Positions 1 through 9,806 of a DNA stretch of 36,522 bases are shown here, one piece after another. Both the position numbers and the translations under genes were made by a program. This DNA is from Bremia lactucae. Its lineage: Eukaryota; Oomycota; Peronosporomycetes; Peronosporales; Peronosporaceae. Below the pieces are notes generated by a model, which saw nothing but the letters and a program-made list of their open reading frames with translations, was not told the origin of the DNA and ran no database searches. The DNA lies in assembly GCF_004359215.1 (NCBI RefSeq), contig NW_027152182.1, forward strand, positions 112,065 through 148,586. The letters run 5' to 3'. Numbering within the stretch: the stretch's first letter is position 1; every line of letters begins with the position of its first letter.

Positions 1-1187
1 AGGTTTTATCAGGTCCAACTATCCAGATCATATTTGCATGCTCCAGCGTGCACTCTACGGCCTTAAGCAGTCTTCCCGACTGTAAACCAAACAATTGCGA
101 GTTCATGCGCAAGACTGGATTTACCAACTGCGAAACGGACCACTGCGTGTACGTCAAGCGCGATGAAATGGCCATGATATTTGTGGTGATCTACGTCGAA
201 ATTCTAATTCTTGCGTGCAGCAATATGGCTTTACTTGAGGCGACAAAGCGAGCTTTGAGTAAGCGATTCGAGATGTCCGACTTAGGGTAGCTGAAGTTTT
301 GTCTCGGAATTCAAGTCAAGCGAGATGACGAGTCTGGTGATGTGTCAATGCGGCAAACCAAGTTTCTGCGGTCGGTTTAACTAAGAACGGCATGCAGGAT
401 TGCAAGCCTGTAAGAACGCCTCAAGAAATTGACTTAAAGCTGACCAAGGCTATGTGTGAAAATGACTGCAAGCACCACGAGACGATGAAGAACGTTCCGT
501 ATCGCAGTAGTGTTGATGCCTTAATGTACCTGATGGTTGGTAGTCGCCCGGACCTTACTGCCGCTGTGGGAACTATAAGTCAGTATGCTGCTGATCCTTG
601 TCCGACTCACTGGCAAGCTCTGAAGCGTGTGTTTCGGTACCTGCAAGCGACTCTAACACATGGACTTCGATTTTCAGGATCCGGGTTGCGGTAAATTAAA
701 AGGCTATTTGGATGCCGACTGGGCAGGTGACATCGAATCAAGACGAAGCACTAGTGGATACGTGTTTGCATTAAACAAAGCGTGCATTAGCTGGCGCAAC
801 AATGTACAGCGAACGTTGCACTATCTTCGACTGAGCTTAGTACATGGCACTATCAGAAGCTACTCAAGAGGCAGTTTGGCTCAAGGCTTTAATGCGCGAA
901 TTCGGCGAAGACTCAAGCGATGATCCCGTGAAGGCGAACGAAGATAATTGAGGTGCAATTGCGTTGGCCAAGATTCCCAAATTCCACAAGCGCACCAAAC
1001 ACATCGACATTCGATACCATTTTAGTCGTGAGAAGGTTAGAGATGGTCATGTGATATTAGAGTACAACCCGACAATCGAAATGTTAGCAGATCTTATGAC
1101 CAAGCCGATTTCTGCGATTCAATTCAGCGCTCTAAGATCAAATTTAGGTATACCAAGTTCAATCGCCGCTGTCGAGTCGAGTGGAAG
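1..1187 (+). pseudogene. pol: Copia family A, copy A0: 3' part of pol (RT end and RNase H)
   Basis: This is the tail of a Ty1/copia polyprotein whose 5' part lies outside the window. In order it shows the RT palm end and thumb (about 1-360), the connection (392-694), and RNase H (about 690-1187, with a GYLDADWAGD block and the C-terminal TKHIDIRYHF block). The polymerase active site at 192-203 reads YVEI instead of YVDD, so the second catalytic Asp is lost. A short deletion near 80 removes residues after LYGLKQ, and stops or frameshifts at about 288, 380, 690 and 950 split the reading frame. Known role of the family: reverse transcription in cytoplasmic virus-like particles. This copy cannot do that. 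The C-terminal reading frame ends inside the start of the LTR-derived segment, as in the other A copies. Confidence 0.9.
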
Positions 1188-1386
1188 TGTTGCATAAAAA
1201 CACCTCTAGCGGCCAAGTTGCGCACAAGTTGCTGCTGACAAGGATGCGCCTCGAAGTGCGCAAGACTAACCGACATGTACCGGTTGATCATTTACATCGC
1301 GCGACAGCGATCATCTACATGTGACAGCACAACAGATGGTTCCGCGAACGTCCGATGATCTACTTTTGAAATGGGCAAATCATCGT
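1188..1386 (+). repeat. Truncated family A LTR (first ~200 bp) fused to protease region
   Basis: It starts TGTTGCATAAAAACACC straight after the A0 RNase H end, matching the start of the complete A3 LTR at 11066. It breaks off after about 200 bp, where GGCAAATCATCG is followed directly by TATGCGGACGAATATC, which in A3 lies just before the protease. The rest of the LTR, the primer site and gag are missing. The same fusion recurs at 4876, 15581, 19272 and 23804. Confidence 0.85.
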
Positions 1387-1762
1387 ATGCGGACGAATAT
1401 CGGTTTTCTGTTGAGGAAAGCTCAAGATTCGTATGTGTGGGTGATCGACTCAGGTGCGACCCAGCATTTGTCGCACTCCAAGATGTTAAATGAAAAATAC
1501 AAGGATATCGACCTGGTTAATGCACATTTTGCGGACGACGGTGTTGTCCAAGCGATTGGTGTTGGTGACATTGTGATGGCGACGACTACTCGAAGCGGCA
1601 TCAAAAGGGGTTTGCACAAGGGAGTATGGCATATTCCCAAGTTCAGTCGCATTTTAATTTCTGTCAGACGATTCACCAAGGACGTCGCTCAAGTGAACGT
1701 TGACAACAAGTGCTGCTCGGTTCAGCAAAGAGGAGATGTTAAACAATTGGCACTTGCGCTGA

Positions 1763-1990
1763 AAAGGGTTTGTTTTAACTAAGCATGACTCCGGAAACGG
1801 TTGAGAGGGTGAACATGGCATGCGAGCCTCGGAATTCGTCTATGTCTAAGTCGTTCCATTGGCATCTTTGTGCTGGAAAGGGTTTGTTTTAACTAAGCAT
1901 GACTCCGGAACCGGTTGAGAGGGTGAACATGGCATGCGAGCCTTGGAATTCGGCTATGTCTAAGTCGTTCCATTGGCATCTTTGTGCTGG
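1763..1990 (+). repeat. 114-bp local tandem duplication in A1 pre-integrase
   Basis: The segment beginning AAAGGGTTTGTTTTAACTAAG at 1763 repeats at 1877 with a few differences (for example GAAACGG against GAACCGG). A2 and A3 have only one copy. It is shared with A4 at 16158-16385, so it predates the segmental duplication. Confidence 0.9.
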
Positions 1991-2840
1991 ACACATTGGT
2001 TGCGGCGGACTAGACGCCATTATTAAAACAATCTTGCAACTGGTGTTGACATTGGGTCCGTCAAGCAGTGGGAACTTTGCGGAGGCTGTGCGCTGGAAAA
2101 GCAAACTCGTGTCAAGTTCCAGTCTGCGTTAACAGATCGCTCAAAAAATATTTTGGAAGTTGTCCACAACGATGTGTGTAGACCGATGAGGACTTCCACT
2201 TTCGGCGGGTAAAGGATCTTGTTACTTTCATCTACGACAAGTCTCGACACTCCGCAGCGTATCTTATGCAACAAGTCCGAAGTTTTCAACAAGTTTGTTC
2301 ACTTAGTAAAGTTTGCTGAGAATTTAACCGGCAATTCTGTCAAGATGTTTCGCAGCGACAACGACGGCGAGTACAAGTCAGCTAAGCTGGCTTAATTCTG
2401 CGTCGATCGCGGCATTGTCCAGAAGTTTACCCCCCCCCCCGTATACTCCTGAACTCAACGGTGTAGCCGAAAGGATGAATAGGACCCTTGTCGAGTGTGC
2501 GCGGTGCATGATTGAGCATGCTGGGTTGGCCAAGGAGTACTCGGAAGAAGCAGTTGTGACTGCTGTTTTTTTCGTAATCGTCTGCCAACTCGTGCTCAAG
2601 GCTCGCTTTAGACTCCACACGAGGAATGGATGAAGTAAACGCCGATACTTGCGAACGTCAAGGTGTTTTGGCTGTCATGCGTATGTGCACGTTCCAATGG
2701 AGAAGCGCTTGATATTGGACGGTCAAGCAAGTCTGTGCCGTTTTCTTGGATACTTGGAGCACGAAAAGGCGTATCGGTTCGGCAACTATCAACACGCCGG
2801 ATCATTGTAAATCGCGATGCTAAATTTATGGAGAACACTT

Positions 2841-2957
2841 GAAACACGGACACGCCTCCGACAGGACAACAGAATATCACAGAGAAATTGCGTGACCGAC
2901 GGTGAAGGAATTTCGCTGTGATATTATGTTGTCCTGTCGGAGGCGTATCCGTGTTTC
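2841..2957. repeat. Long inverted repeat, 49-bp arms, 19-bp loop
   Basis: Left arm 2841-2889 and right arm 2909-2957 are reverse complements at 46 of 49 positions. In A2, A3, A5 and A7 the sequence passes straight from the left-arm region and ACCGACGGTGAAG to AAAGATATGCAC. The right arm is therefore an extra inverted copy placed just after its own template. Confidence 0.93.
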
Positions 2958-3077
2958 AGCAAAGATATGCACGAAGAGTTGTCCGAGATTCCACCAATAC
3001 AAGAGCAAACGCAAGAATCTGAGCGGCCGAATACGGACTTTTTACCAGGATCGAAGCGCTATCAGAGGACTCAATCG

Positions 3078-3148
3078 CTTTAAAATTTGTCTCGACCACC
3101 AAGTGCTAAACGACGTAAGCACTTGGTGGTCGAGACAAAATTTTAAAG
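3078..3148. repeat. Inverted repeat, ~30-bp arms, 10-bp loop
   Basis: Left arm 3078-3107 (ending CCACCAAGTGCT) and right arm 3118-3148 (starting AGCACTTGGTGG) are reverse complements except for one nucleotide in the A/T run. The uninverted sequence in A2 (6605-6655) lacks the right arm. This is the second snap-back copy within 300 bp. Confidence 0.92.
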
Positions 3149-4875
3149 CTTTTTCAATCGCGCAAGTAAAGAAACGCCAGCCCAAGGTCAACAAACGCCT
3201 CTTGAAGACATGTCAGCTCTGCTTACGTCGATCAAGGAAGAAGGAAAAAAGACTATGAGTAAGCTGTGGATTCAGTGGGAGAAGTGCCGACATCGTATAT
3301 GTCAGCTTTGGAATCCACCGACGACACAAGTGGAATGAAGCGTGCGCATCTGAGTTTGAATCGCCGACCAAGAATGATACATTGGAGCTTGTGGACCTGC
3401 CACGCAGCAGAAAAGCGATAGGCAGTAAATGGGTGTTCTAGAAAAAAGTAACTCCTGAAGAAGTCACTCGAGCAATACAAAGCACGCCTCGTTGCAAAAG
3501 GTTTTCTGCAGAAGTTCGGAGTAGACTTTAAAGAGACATTCGCCCCTGTGACCAAGTTTACATCAATTCGGATTATTCTGAGTATAGCGGCTCAGCATGG
3601 CCTAGTTCTACACCAGACGGGGGATATCAAGACAGCGTTTCTTAATAGTCTGCTGGATGAAGAAATCTACATGAAGCAGCCTAAAGGTTTTATCAGGTCC
3701 AACTATCCAGATCATGTTTGCATGCTCAAGCGTGCACTCTACGGCCTTAAGCAGCCTCACCGAATGTGGAACCAAACAATTGACGAGTTCATGTGCAAGA
3801 CTGGATATTTCAAGTGCGAAATGGAGTATTGCGTGTACGTCAAGCGCGATGAAATGGCCATGATATTTGTGGTGGTCTACGTCGACCTTCTAATTCTTGC
3901 GTGCAGCAATATGGCTTGACTCGAGGCGACAAAGCCTGCTTTGAGTAAGCGATTCGAGATGTCCGACTTAGGTGAGCTGAAGTTCTGTCTCGGAATTCAA
4001 GTCAAGCGAAATGACGAGTCTGGTGATGTGTCAATGCGGCAAACCAAGTTTCTGCAGTCGGTTTAACTAAGAACGGCATGCAGGATTGCAAGCCTGTAAG
4101 AACGCCTCAAGAAATTGACTTAAAGCTGACCAAGGCTATGTGTGAAAATGACTGCAAGCACCACGAGACGATGAAAAAAGAACGTTCCGTATCGCAGTAG
4201 TGTTGATGCCTTAATGTACCTGATGGTTGGTAGTCGCCCGGACCTTGCTGCCACTGTGAGAACTCTAAGTCAGTATGCTGCTGATCCTTGCCCGACTTAC
4301 TGGCAAGCTCTGAAGCGTGTGTTTCGGAACCTGCAAGCGACTCTAACACATGGACTTCGATTTTCAGGATCCGGTTGCGGTGAATTAGAATGCTTTTTGG
4401 ATGCCGACTGGGTAGGTGACATCGAATCGAGACGAAGCACTAGTGGATACCTGTTTGTATTAAACAAAGCGTGCAATAGCTGGCACAACAATTTACAGCG
4501 AACGGTTGCACTATCTTCGACAGAGCTGAGTACATGATACTATCAGAAGCTACCCAAGAGGCGGTTTGGCTCAAGGCTTTATTGCACGAATTTGGCGAAG
4601 ACTCAAGCGATGAACCCGTGAAGGCGAACGAAGATAATCAAGGAGCAATTGCATTGGCCAAGAATCCCAAATTCTACAAGCGCCAAAGCACATCGACATT
4701 CCATACCTTTTAGTCGTGAGAAGGTTTGAGATGGTCATGTGATATTAGAGTGTAGCCCGACAATCGAAATGTTAGCAGATCTTATGACCAAACCGATTTC
4801 TGCAATTCAATTCAGCGCTCTAAGATCAAATTTAGGCATACCAAGTTCAATCGCCGCTGTCGAGTCGAGTGGAAG

Positions 4876-5073
4876 CGTTGCATAAAAACACCTTGAGCGG
4901 CCAAGTTGCGCACAAATTGCTGCTGACAAGGATGCGCCTCGAAGTGCGCAAGACTAACCGGCATGCACCGGTTGATCATTTACATCGCGCGACAGCGATC
5001 ATCTACATGTGACATCTCAACAGATGGTTCCGCAAACGTCCGATGATCTACTTTGAGATGGGCAAATGATCTT
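4876..5073 (+). repeat. Truncated family A LTR fused to protease region (A1/A2 boundary)
   Basis: It begins CGTTGCATAAAAACACC (terminal TG mutated to CG) right after the A1 RNase H end. It ends at GGCAAATGATCT, where ATGCGGACAAATATC of the protease region follows. It has the same fusion point as at 1386. Confidence 0.85.
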
Positions 5074-7724
5074 ATGCGGACAAATATCGGTTTTCGGTTG
5101 GGAAAGCTCAAGATTCGTCTGTGTGGCTGATCGACTCAGGTGCGGCCCAGCATATGTCGCACTCCAAGATGTTAATGAAAAATACAAGAAAATCGACCTG
5201 TTAATGCACATTTCGCGGACGACGGTGTTGTCCAAGCGATTGGTGTTGGTGACATTGTGATGGCGACGACTACTCGAAGCGGCATCAAAAGGGGTTTGCA
5301 CAAGGGAGTATGGCATATTCCCAAGTTCAGTCGCAATTTAATTTCTGTCAGACGATTCACCAAGGACGTCGCTCCAGTTAATTTCGACAACAAGTGCTGC
5401 TCGGTTCAGCTAAAAGGAGATGTTTGGACAATTGGCACTCGCGCTGGACAGGGTTTGTTTTAACTAAGCATGACTCCGGTTCCGGTTGAGATGGTGAAGA
5501 TGGCATGCAAGCCTTGGAATTCGGCTATGTCTAAGTCGTTTTTTGGCATCTCCGTGTTGGACACATTTGTTACGGCGGACAAGACGCCATAACTAAAAAC
5601 AATCTTGCAACTGGTTTTGACATTGGGTCAGTCAAGCAGTTGGAGCGTTGCGAAGGCTGTGCGCTGGAAAAGCAAACTCGGGTCAAGTTCCAGTCTGCGT
5701 CAACGGATCGTTCAAAATTTATTTTGGAAGTTGTCCACAGCGATGTGTGTTGACCGATGAGGACTTCCACATTCGGCGGGTCAAAGTGTTTTGTTACTTT
5801 CATCTATGACAAGTCTCGACACTGCGCAGCGTATCTTATGCGAAACAAGTCCGAAGTTTTCAACAAGTTTGTTCACTTAGTAAAGTTTGCTGAGAATTAA
5901 CCGGCAATCCTGTCAAGATGCTTCGCAGCGACAACGACGGCGAGTACAAGTCAGCTAAGCTGGCTTAATTCTGCGTTGATCGCGGCATTGTCCAGAAGTT
6001 TACCCCCCCCGTATACTCCTGAACGCAATGGTGTAGCCGAAAGGATGAATAGGACACTTGGCGAGTGTGCGTGGTGCATGATTAAGCATGCTGGGTTGGC
6101 CAAGGGTACTGGGAAGAAGCAGTTACGACAGCTGTTTTTTTTCGTAATCGTCTGCCAACTCGTGCTCAAGGCTCGCTTAAGACTCCACACGAGGAATGGA
6201 TGAAGAAAACGCCGATACTTGCGAACGTCAAGGTGTTTTGGCTGTCATGCGTATGTGCACGTTCCAATGGAGAAGCGCTTGATATTGGACGGTCAAGCAA
6301 GTCTGTGCCGTTTTCTTGGATATTTGAAACACGAAAAGGCGTATCGGTTTGAGCTAATATCAACAAGCCGGATCATTGTAAGTCGCGATGCTAAATTTAT
6401 GGAAAACACTTGAAACACGGACACGCCTCTGACAGGACAACAGAATATCACAGCGAAACTGCGTGACCGACGGTGAAGAAAACGGCAAAGATATGCACGA
6501 AGAGTCGTCCGAGATTCCACCAATACAAGAGCAAGCGCAAGAATCTGAGCGGCCAAATGCTGACTTTTTACCAGGATCGAAGCGCTATCAGAGGACTCAA
6601 TCGCTTTAAAATTTTGTCTCGACCACCAAGTGCTAAACGAAGTCCGCTGTTCAATCGCGCAAGTGAAGAAGCGCCAGCCCTAGGTTAACAAACGCCTCTT
6701 GAAGAAATGTCAGCTCTGCTTACGTCGATCAACAAAGAAGGAAACGATTATGCGTAAGCTGTGGATTCAGTGGGAGAAGTGCCGACATCATATATGTCAG
6801 CTATGGATCCAGCGACGACAGCAAGTGGAAAGAAGCGTGCGCATCTGAGTTTGAATCGCCGACCAAGAATGATACATGGGAGCTTGTGGACCTGCCACGC
6901 AGCAGAAAAGCGATAAGCAGTAAGTGGGTATTCAAGTGGAAAGAAACTGCTACAGAAGTCATCGCGCAATACAAGGCACGCCTCGTTGCAAAATGTTTTC
7001 TGCAGAAGTTCGGAGTAGACTTTGAAGAGACATTCGCCCCTGTGACCAAGTTTACATCAATTCGGATTATTCTGAGTATAGCGGATCAGCATGGCCTAGT
7101 TCTACACCAGACGGATATCAAGATAGCGTTTCTTAATAGTTTGCTGGATGAAGAAATCCACATGATGCAGCCTGAAGGTTTTATTAGGTCCAAATATCCA
7201 GATCATGTTTGCATGCTCAAGCGTGCACTCTACGGCCTTAAGCAGCCTCACCGAATGTGGAACCTAACAATTGACGAGTTCATGTGCAAGACTGGATATT
7301 CCAAGTGCGAAATGGAGTATTGCGTGTACGTCAAGCGCGATGAAATGGCCATGATATTTGTGGTGGTCTACGTCGATCTTCTAATTCTTGCGTGCAGCAA
7401 TATGGCTTGACTCGAGGCGACAAAGCGTGCTTTGAGTAAGCGATTCGAGATGCTTGACTTAGGTGAGCTGAAGTTCTGTCTCGGAATTCAAGTCAAGCGA
7501 AATGACGAGTCTGGTGATGTGTCAATGCGGCAAACCAAGTTTCTGCAGTCGGTTTGAACCAAGTACGGCATGCAGGATTGCAAGCCTGTAAGAACGCCTC
7601 AAAAATTTGAATTATAGCTGACCAAGGCTGTGTGTGAAGATGCCTGCAAGTACCACGAGACGATGAAGAACGTTACGTATCGCAGTATTGTTGATGCCTT
7701 AATTTACCTGATGGTTGGTAGTCG
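5074..7724 (+). pseudogene. pol: Copia family A, copy A2: truncated gag-less pol pseudogene
   Basis: The order is protease (about 5110-5180, IDSGAAQHMSH), pre-integrase (about 5460-5690), integrase (about 5700-6400, with an 8-C run at 6003-6010 where A3 reads ACGCCACCG), linker, RT (about 6890-7560) and the start of RNase H. The longest clean RT stretch, 6886-7410, includes [22 protein letters not shown] and [11 protein letters not shown]. The active site at 7369-7380 is YVDL, the same Asp loss as in A1. The copy stops abruptly after LMVGSR at about 7724, in a G-rich run, and family C gag sequence follows. It is a dead element with several frameshifts. Confidence 0.9.
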
Positions 7725-7739
7725 CGGGGGGAGGGGGGG
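7725..7739 (+). other. G-rich junction tract between A2 and C1
   Basis: The sequence GGGGGGAGGGGGGG replaces the expected continuation of the RNase H region (after GTAGTCGC) and is followed by family C gag. The same junction is at about 22123-22137. It marks a breakpoint of unknown origin. Confidence 0.7.
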
Positions 7740-9604
7740 TTGAAGCCTGAGCACCTGACGAACCCGATGGACGAAGCGATTTACAAGCGCAAGTCTCGCA
7801 AGGCCACGGCGATAACCTGTCTCGCGATTGAGGACTCGCAACGGACGTCGGTCCAGTCACGTTTAGAAGTGACTGATGCTTTGCTAAGCAAAAGGATTGC
7901 AGTGGAAGCTCGGATCCCGTGAGTGTAAAGGGCTGTTTAGGCTATGCATGACGCCCGTCGGCGCTGACGAAGCCAATGTGACAAGCTCTTCGGGATGCTA
8001 TGGGGACGCCACTTCGTACCTCTGGCACCTTCGACTTGGGCACATTAGATATAGTGGTCTAGACACTATCGTCAAAGTCAAAAGGAACTATGGTGTTGAC
8101 ATTGATCTTGCGTCGGTCAATCAGTGGGAGCTGTGCGATCGTTGTGCGATTGGCAAACAAACGCGAGTGAGTTTGATGCAAAAGTCACCACATCATGCAA
8201 AGAAAGTGTTGGAAGTTATTCACAGTGATGTTTGTAGACCTATGCAGTCAACAACTTTTAGCGGCAAGCGGTACTTCTCACTTTCACGGATGAGTACTCG
8301 CACATTACCACGGTATCTCTGCTGCGAAACGAATCTGAAGGTTTTTGGATGCCATGCATAACTTACACTACCTAAGTAAAAGCGAAGCAAATTTGACGCT
8401 TGGTCGGTACGCTGTCGGTTTCTTGGCTACTCAGAGCATAGAAGTTGAGAGTGGTCGTGTGCTTGTCAGTCGCGACGCAAAGTTTATGGAAAATACGTTT
8501 GATAGTGGGAAGCGCGACCGGCGCTATAATGAGGTCGTTATTCAAGATGATGATGAAGCGACTGAACAGGACTCCCCACAACACGACCAAACCGATCACG
8601 AAAATGAAGAATCTGCGCAGAATGAAGAATTTGAGCCTGGCAGAAAGCGACACCAAAGGACCCAATCGCTCGAAAAAGCGACTGAAGCGCCAGGGCCCAA
8701 ACGACACAGTCAATATCAATCGCTTGAAGAAATGTCAGCTACAGCTCAAGATCACCAGCTTGGTTTTGCTTAACTCGAAATACCCATCGGGGGCACAAGT
8801 GTCTAAGTCTTGTTCTTTTGTAGCGAGTCCATTTCCAAGCTGCACACTTCCTTCCATTTTTTTAGCGGCGTCATTGGATACCGTCGCCAACTTGAACGTG
8901 GTTGGCATTTCTCGCACTGAAAATCCACAACGTACGCAGCCTCGAAGAAGTTGAGCGATACAAGGCGCGCCTTGTGGCGAAAGGTTTCGCACAGAAATTC
9001 GGCATCGACTATAAGAAACGTTTGCGTCGGTGGCGAAGTTTTCATCGATCCGGATTTTGCTAAGTTCTGGCTGCCAAGTACGGACTTACGGTCCATCGAA
9101 TGGATGTGATAACGGCGTTTCTTAATGGTCAGCTCGACGGAGATATTTACATGACGCAGCCTGATGGCTTCAGTGATACAGCCAATCCAGGTTACGTGTG
9201 CAAGTTACAACGGTCGCTGTACGGTCTGAAGCAATCACCTCGCATGTGGAACAAGACAAATGACGACTTTATGCTGGGACTGGAATTCAAGAAGTGTGAA
9301 TCCGATCAGTGCATCTACATGAAGTGGGATGGTCAAGACCTGATTTTTGTTGCATTATATGTCGACGACTTAATATTGGCTAGCAGTACCAGCAAGATGC
9401 TTCAAGAAACCAAGTTAGCCCTGAGCCACAGATTTGAGATGACGGATATGGGCCAGCTCAAGTACTTTCTCGGAATCGAAATTGAGCAAGACTTTGAGAT
9501 TGGGACACTCACGATACGGTAGACCAAAACAGTATTGAGGTTTGTGGGTTTCAGGAATGTACATAACCCGAACCGGTTCAATTCAAACAGCGGTTAAACA
9601 TAGT
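7738..9604 (+). pseudogene. pol: Copia family C, copy C1: internally deleted gag-pol pseudogene
   Basis: The left part (7740-7922) resembles the gag segment of A3 (AIYKRKSRKA compared with ATYKQKSRKA). It jumps at about 7905 to pre-integrase (LWHLRLGHI, with CDRCAIGKQ completing the zinc-binding HHCC) and a short integrase start (VIHSDVC at about 8215-8235). Most of the integrase core is deleted at about 8335, where NLKVFGCHA follows directly. The SRDAKFMENTFDSGK linker, rich in Asp/Glu/Gln, runs 8470-8773. RT resumes at about 8950 and is cleanly open at 9100-9522, with MDVITAFLNG, SLYGLKQSPRMW and an intact YVDD at 9358-9369. RNase H is missing: the copy ends before the family B LTR at 9605. 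Confidence 0.88.
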
Positions 9605-9793
9605 TGTTACTTATACTATAGTATAGTTAATCCAAATATGTAGAATTGAGTGGTTATGAGAACTAGAAGTGTAAATTTCAATAAATCATCACTTCCAAAT
9701 ATTCCTTCTTCGGCTGAAGTGTCTTCGCCTCAACAGCAGACTTTTTGCTTCGCTCTCTTTCTTCTTCACTCTCTTCGGCTTCAGCAAATAACA
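9605..9793 (+). repeat. Family B 5' LTR (189 bp)
   Basis: It runs from TGTTACTTATAC to AAATAACA, giving TG...CA ends and TGTTA/TAACA terminal inverted repeats, and is followed immediately by the primer binding site. The right end is firm because of the adjacent primer site. The left end is inferred from the inverted repeat and is less certain. No 3' partner is present. Confidence 0.7.
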
Positions 9794-9806
9794 GGTTATG
9801 AGCCCA
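9794..9806 (+). promoter_or_regulatory. Primer binding site (initiator tRNA-Met anticodon arm), family B
   Basis: GGTTATGAGCCCA is complementary to TGGGCTCATAACC, the anticodon stem-loop of eukaryotic initiator tRNA-Met. This is the half-tRNA priming mode known for Drosophila copia and yeast Ty5. The ATG at 9798-9800 inside the site is also the gag start codon. Confidence 0.8.

Larger units (their letters stand above)
1387..4875 (+). pseudogene. pol: Copia family A, copy A1: gag-less pol pseudogene
   Basis: Domains in order are aspartic protease (about 1420-1500, IDSGATQHLSH with the DSG triad intact), GAG-pre-integrase (about 1760-2110), integrase (about 2150-2830), linker, reverse transcriptase (about 3400-4060) and RNase H (about 4190-4875). 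Integrase keeps recognisable pieces, such as NGVAERMNRTL with the catalytic Glu, but is cut by stops and by an 11-C run at 2430-2440. That run replaces the ACGCCACCG seen in A3 and shifts the frame. The RT active site at 3878-3889 is YVDL, so it is catalytically dead. There is no gag and no primer site. The element also holds a 114-bp tandem duplication and two long inverted repeats. Copy A4 repeats all of these defects. Confidence 0.9.
1216..8046 (+). repeat. Segmental duplication, left copy (partner 15611-22444)
   Basis: This tract covers A1, A2 and the start of C1 and recurs at 15611-22444 with an offset of 14395 to 14398 bp. Reading the two side by side I found no difference over about 1217-4790, a cluster of roughly ten differences at 4790-5215, then near identity to 8046. 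The left edge lies in the family A LTR fragment and the right edge inside the family C pre-integrase region. On the far side of both edges the sequences are still homologous but clearly diverged. Confidence 0.92.

Noticed and set aside
5017..5316. Minus-strand open frames over the protease region, conserved in several A copies (also near 1422, 15817, 23931)
   Set aside because: They lie opposite the protease and are conserved only because the copies are near identical. They have no recognisable domain.
7725..7739. G-rich run as a polypurine tract
   Set aside because: It is followed by gag-like coding sequence, not by an LTR starting with TG.
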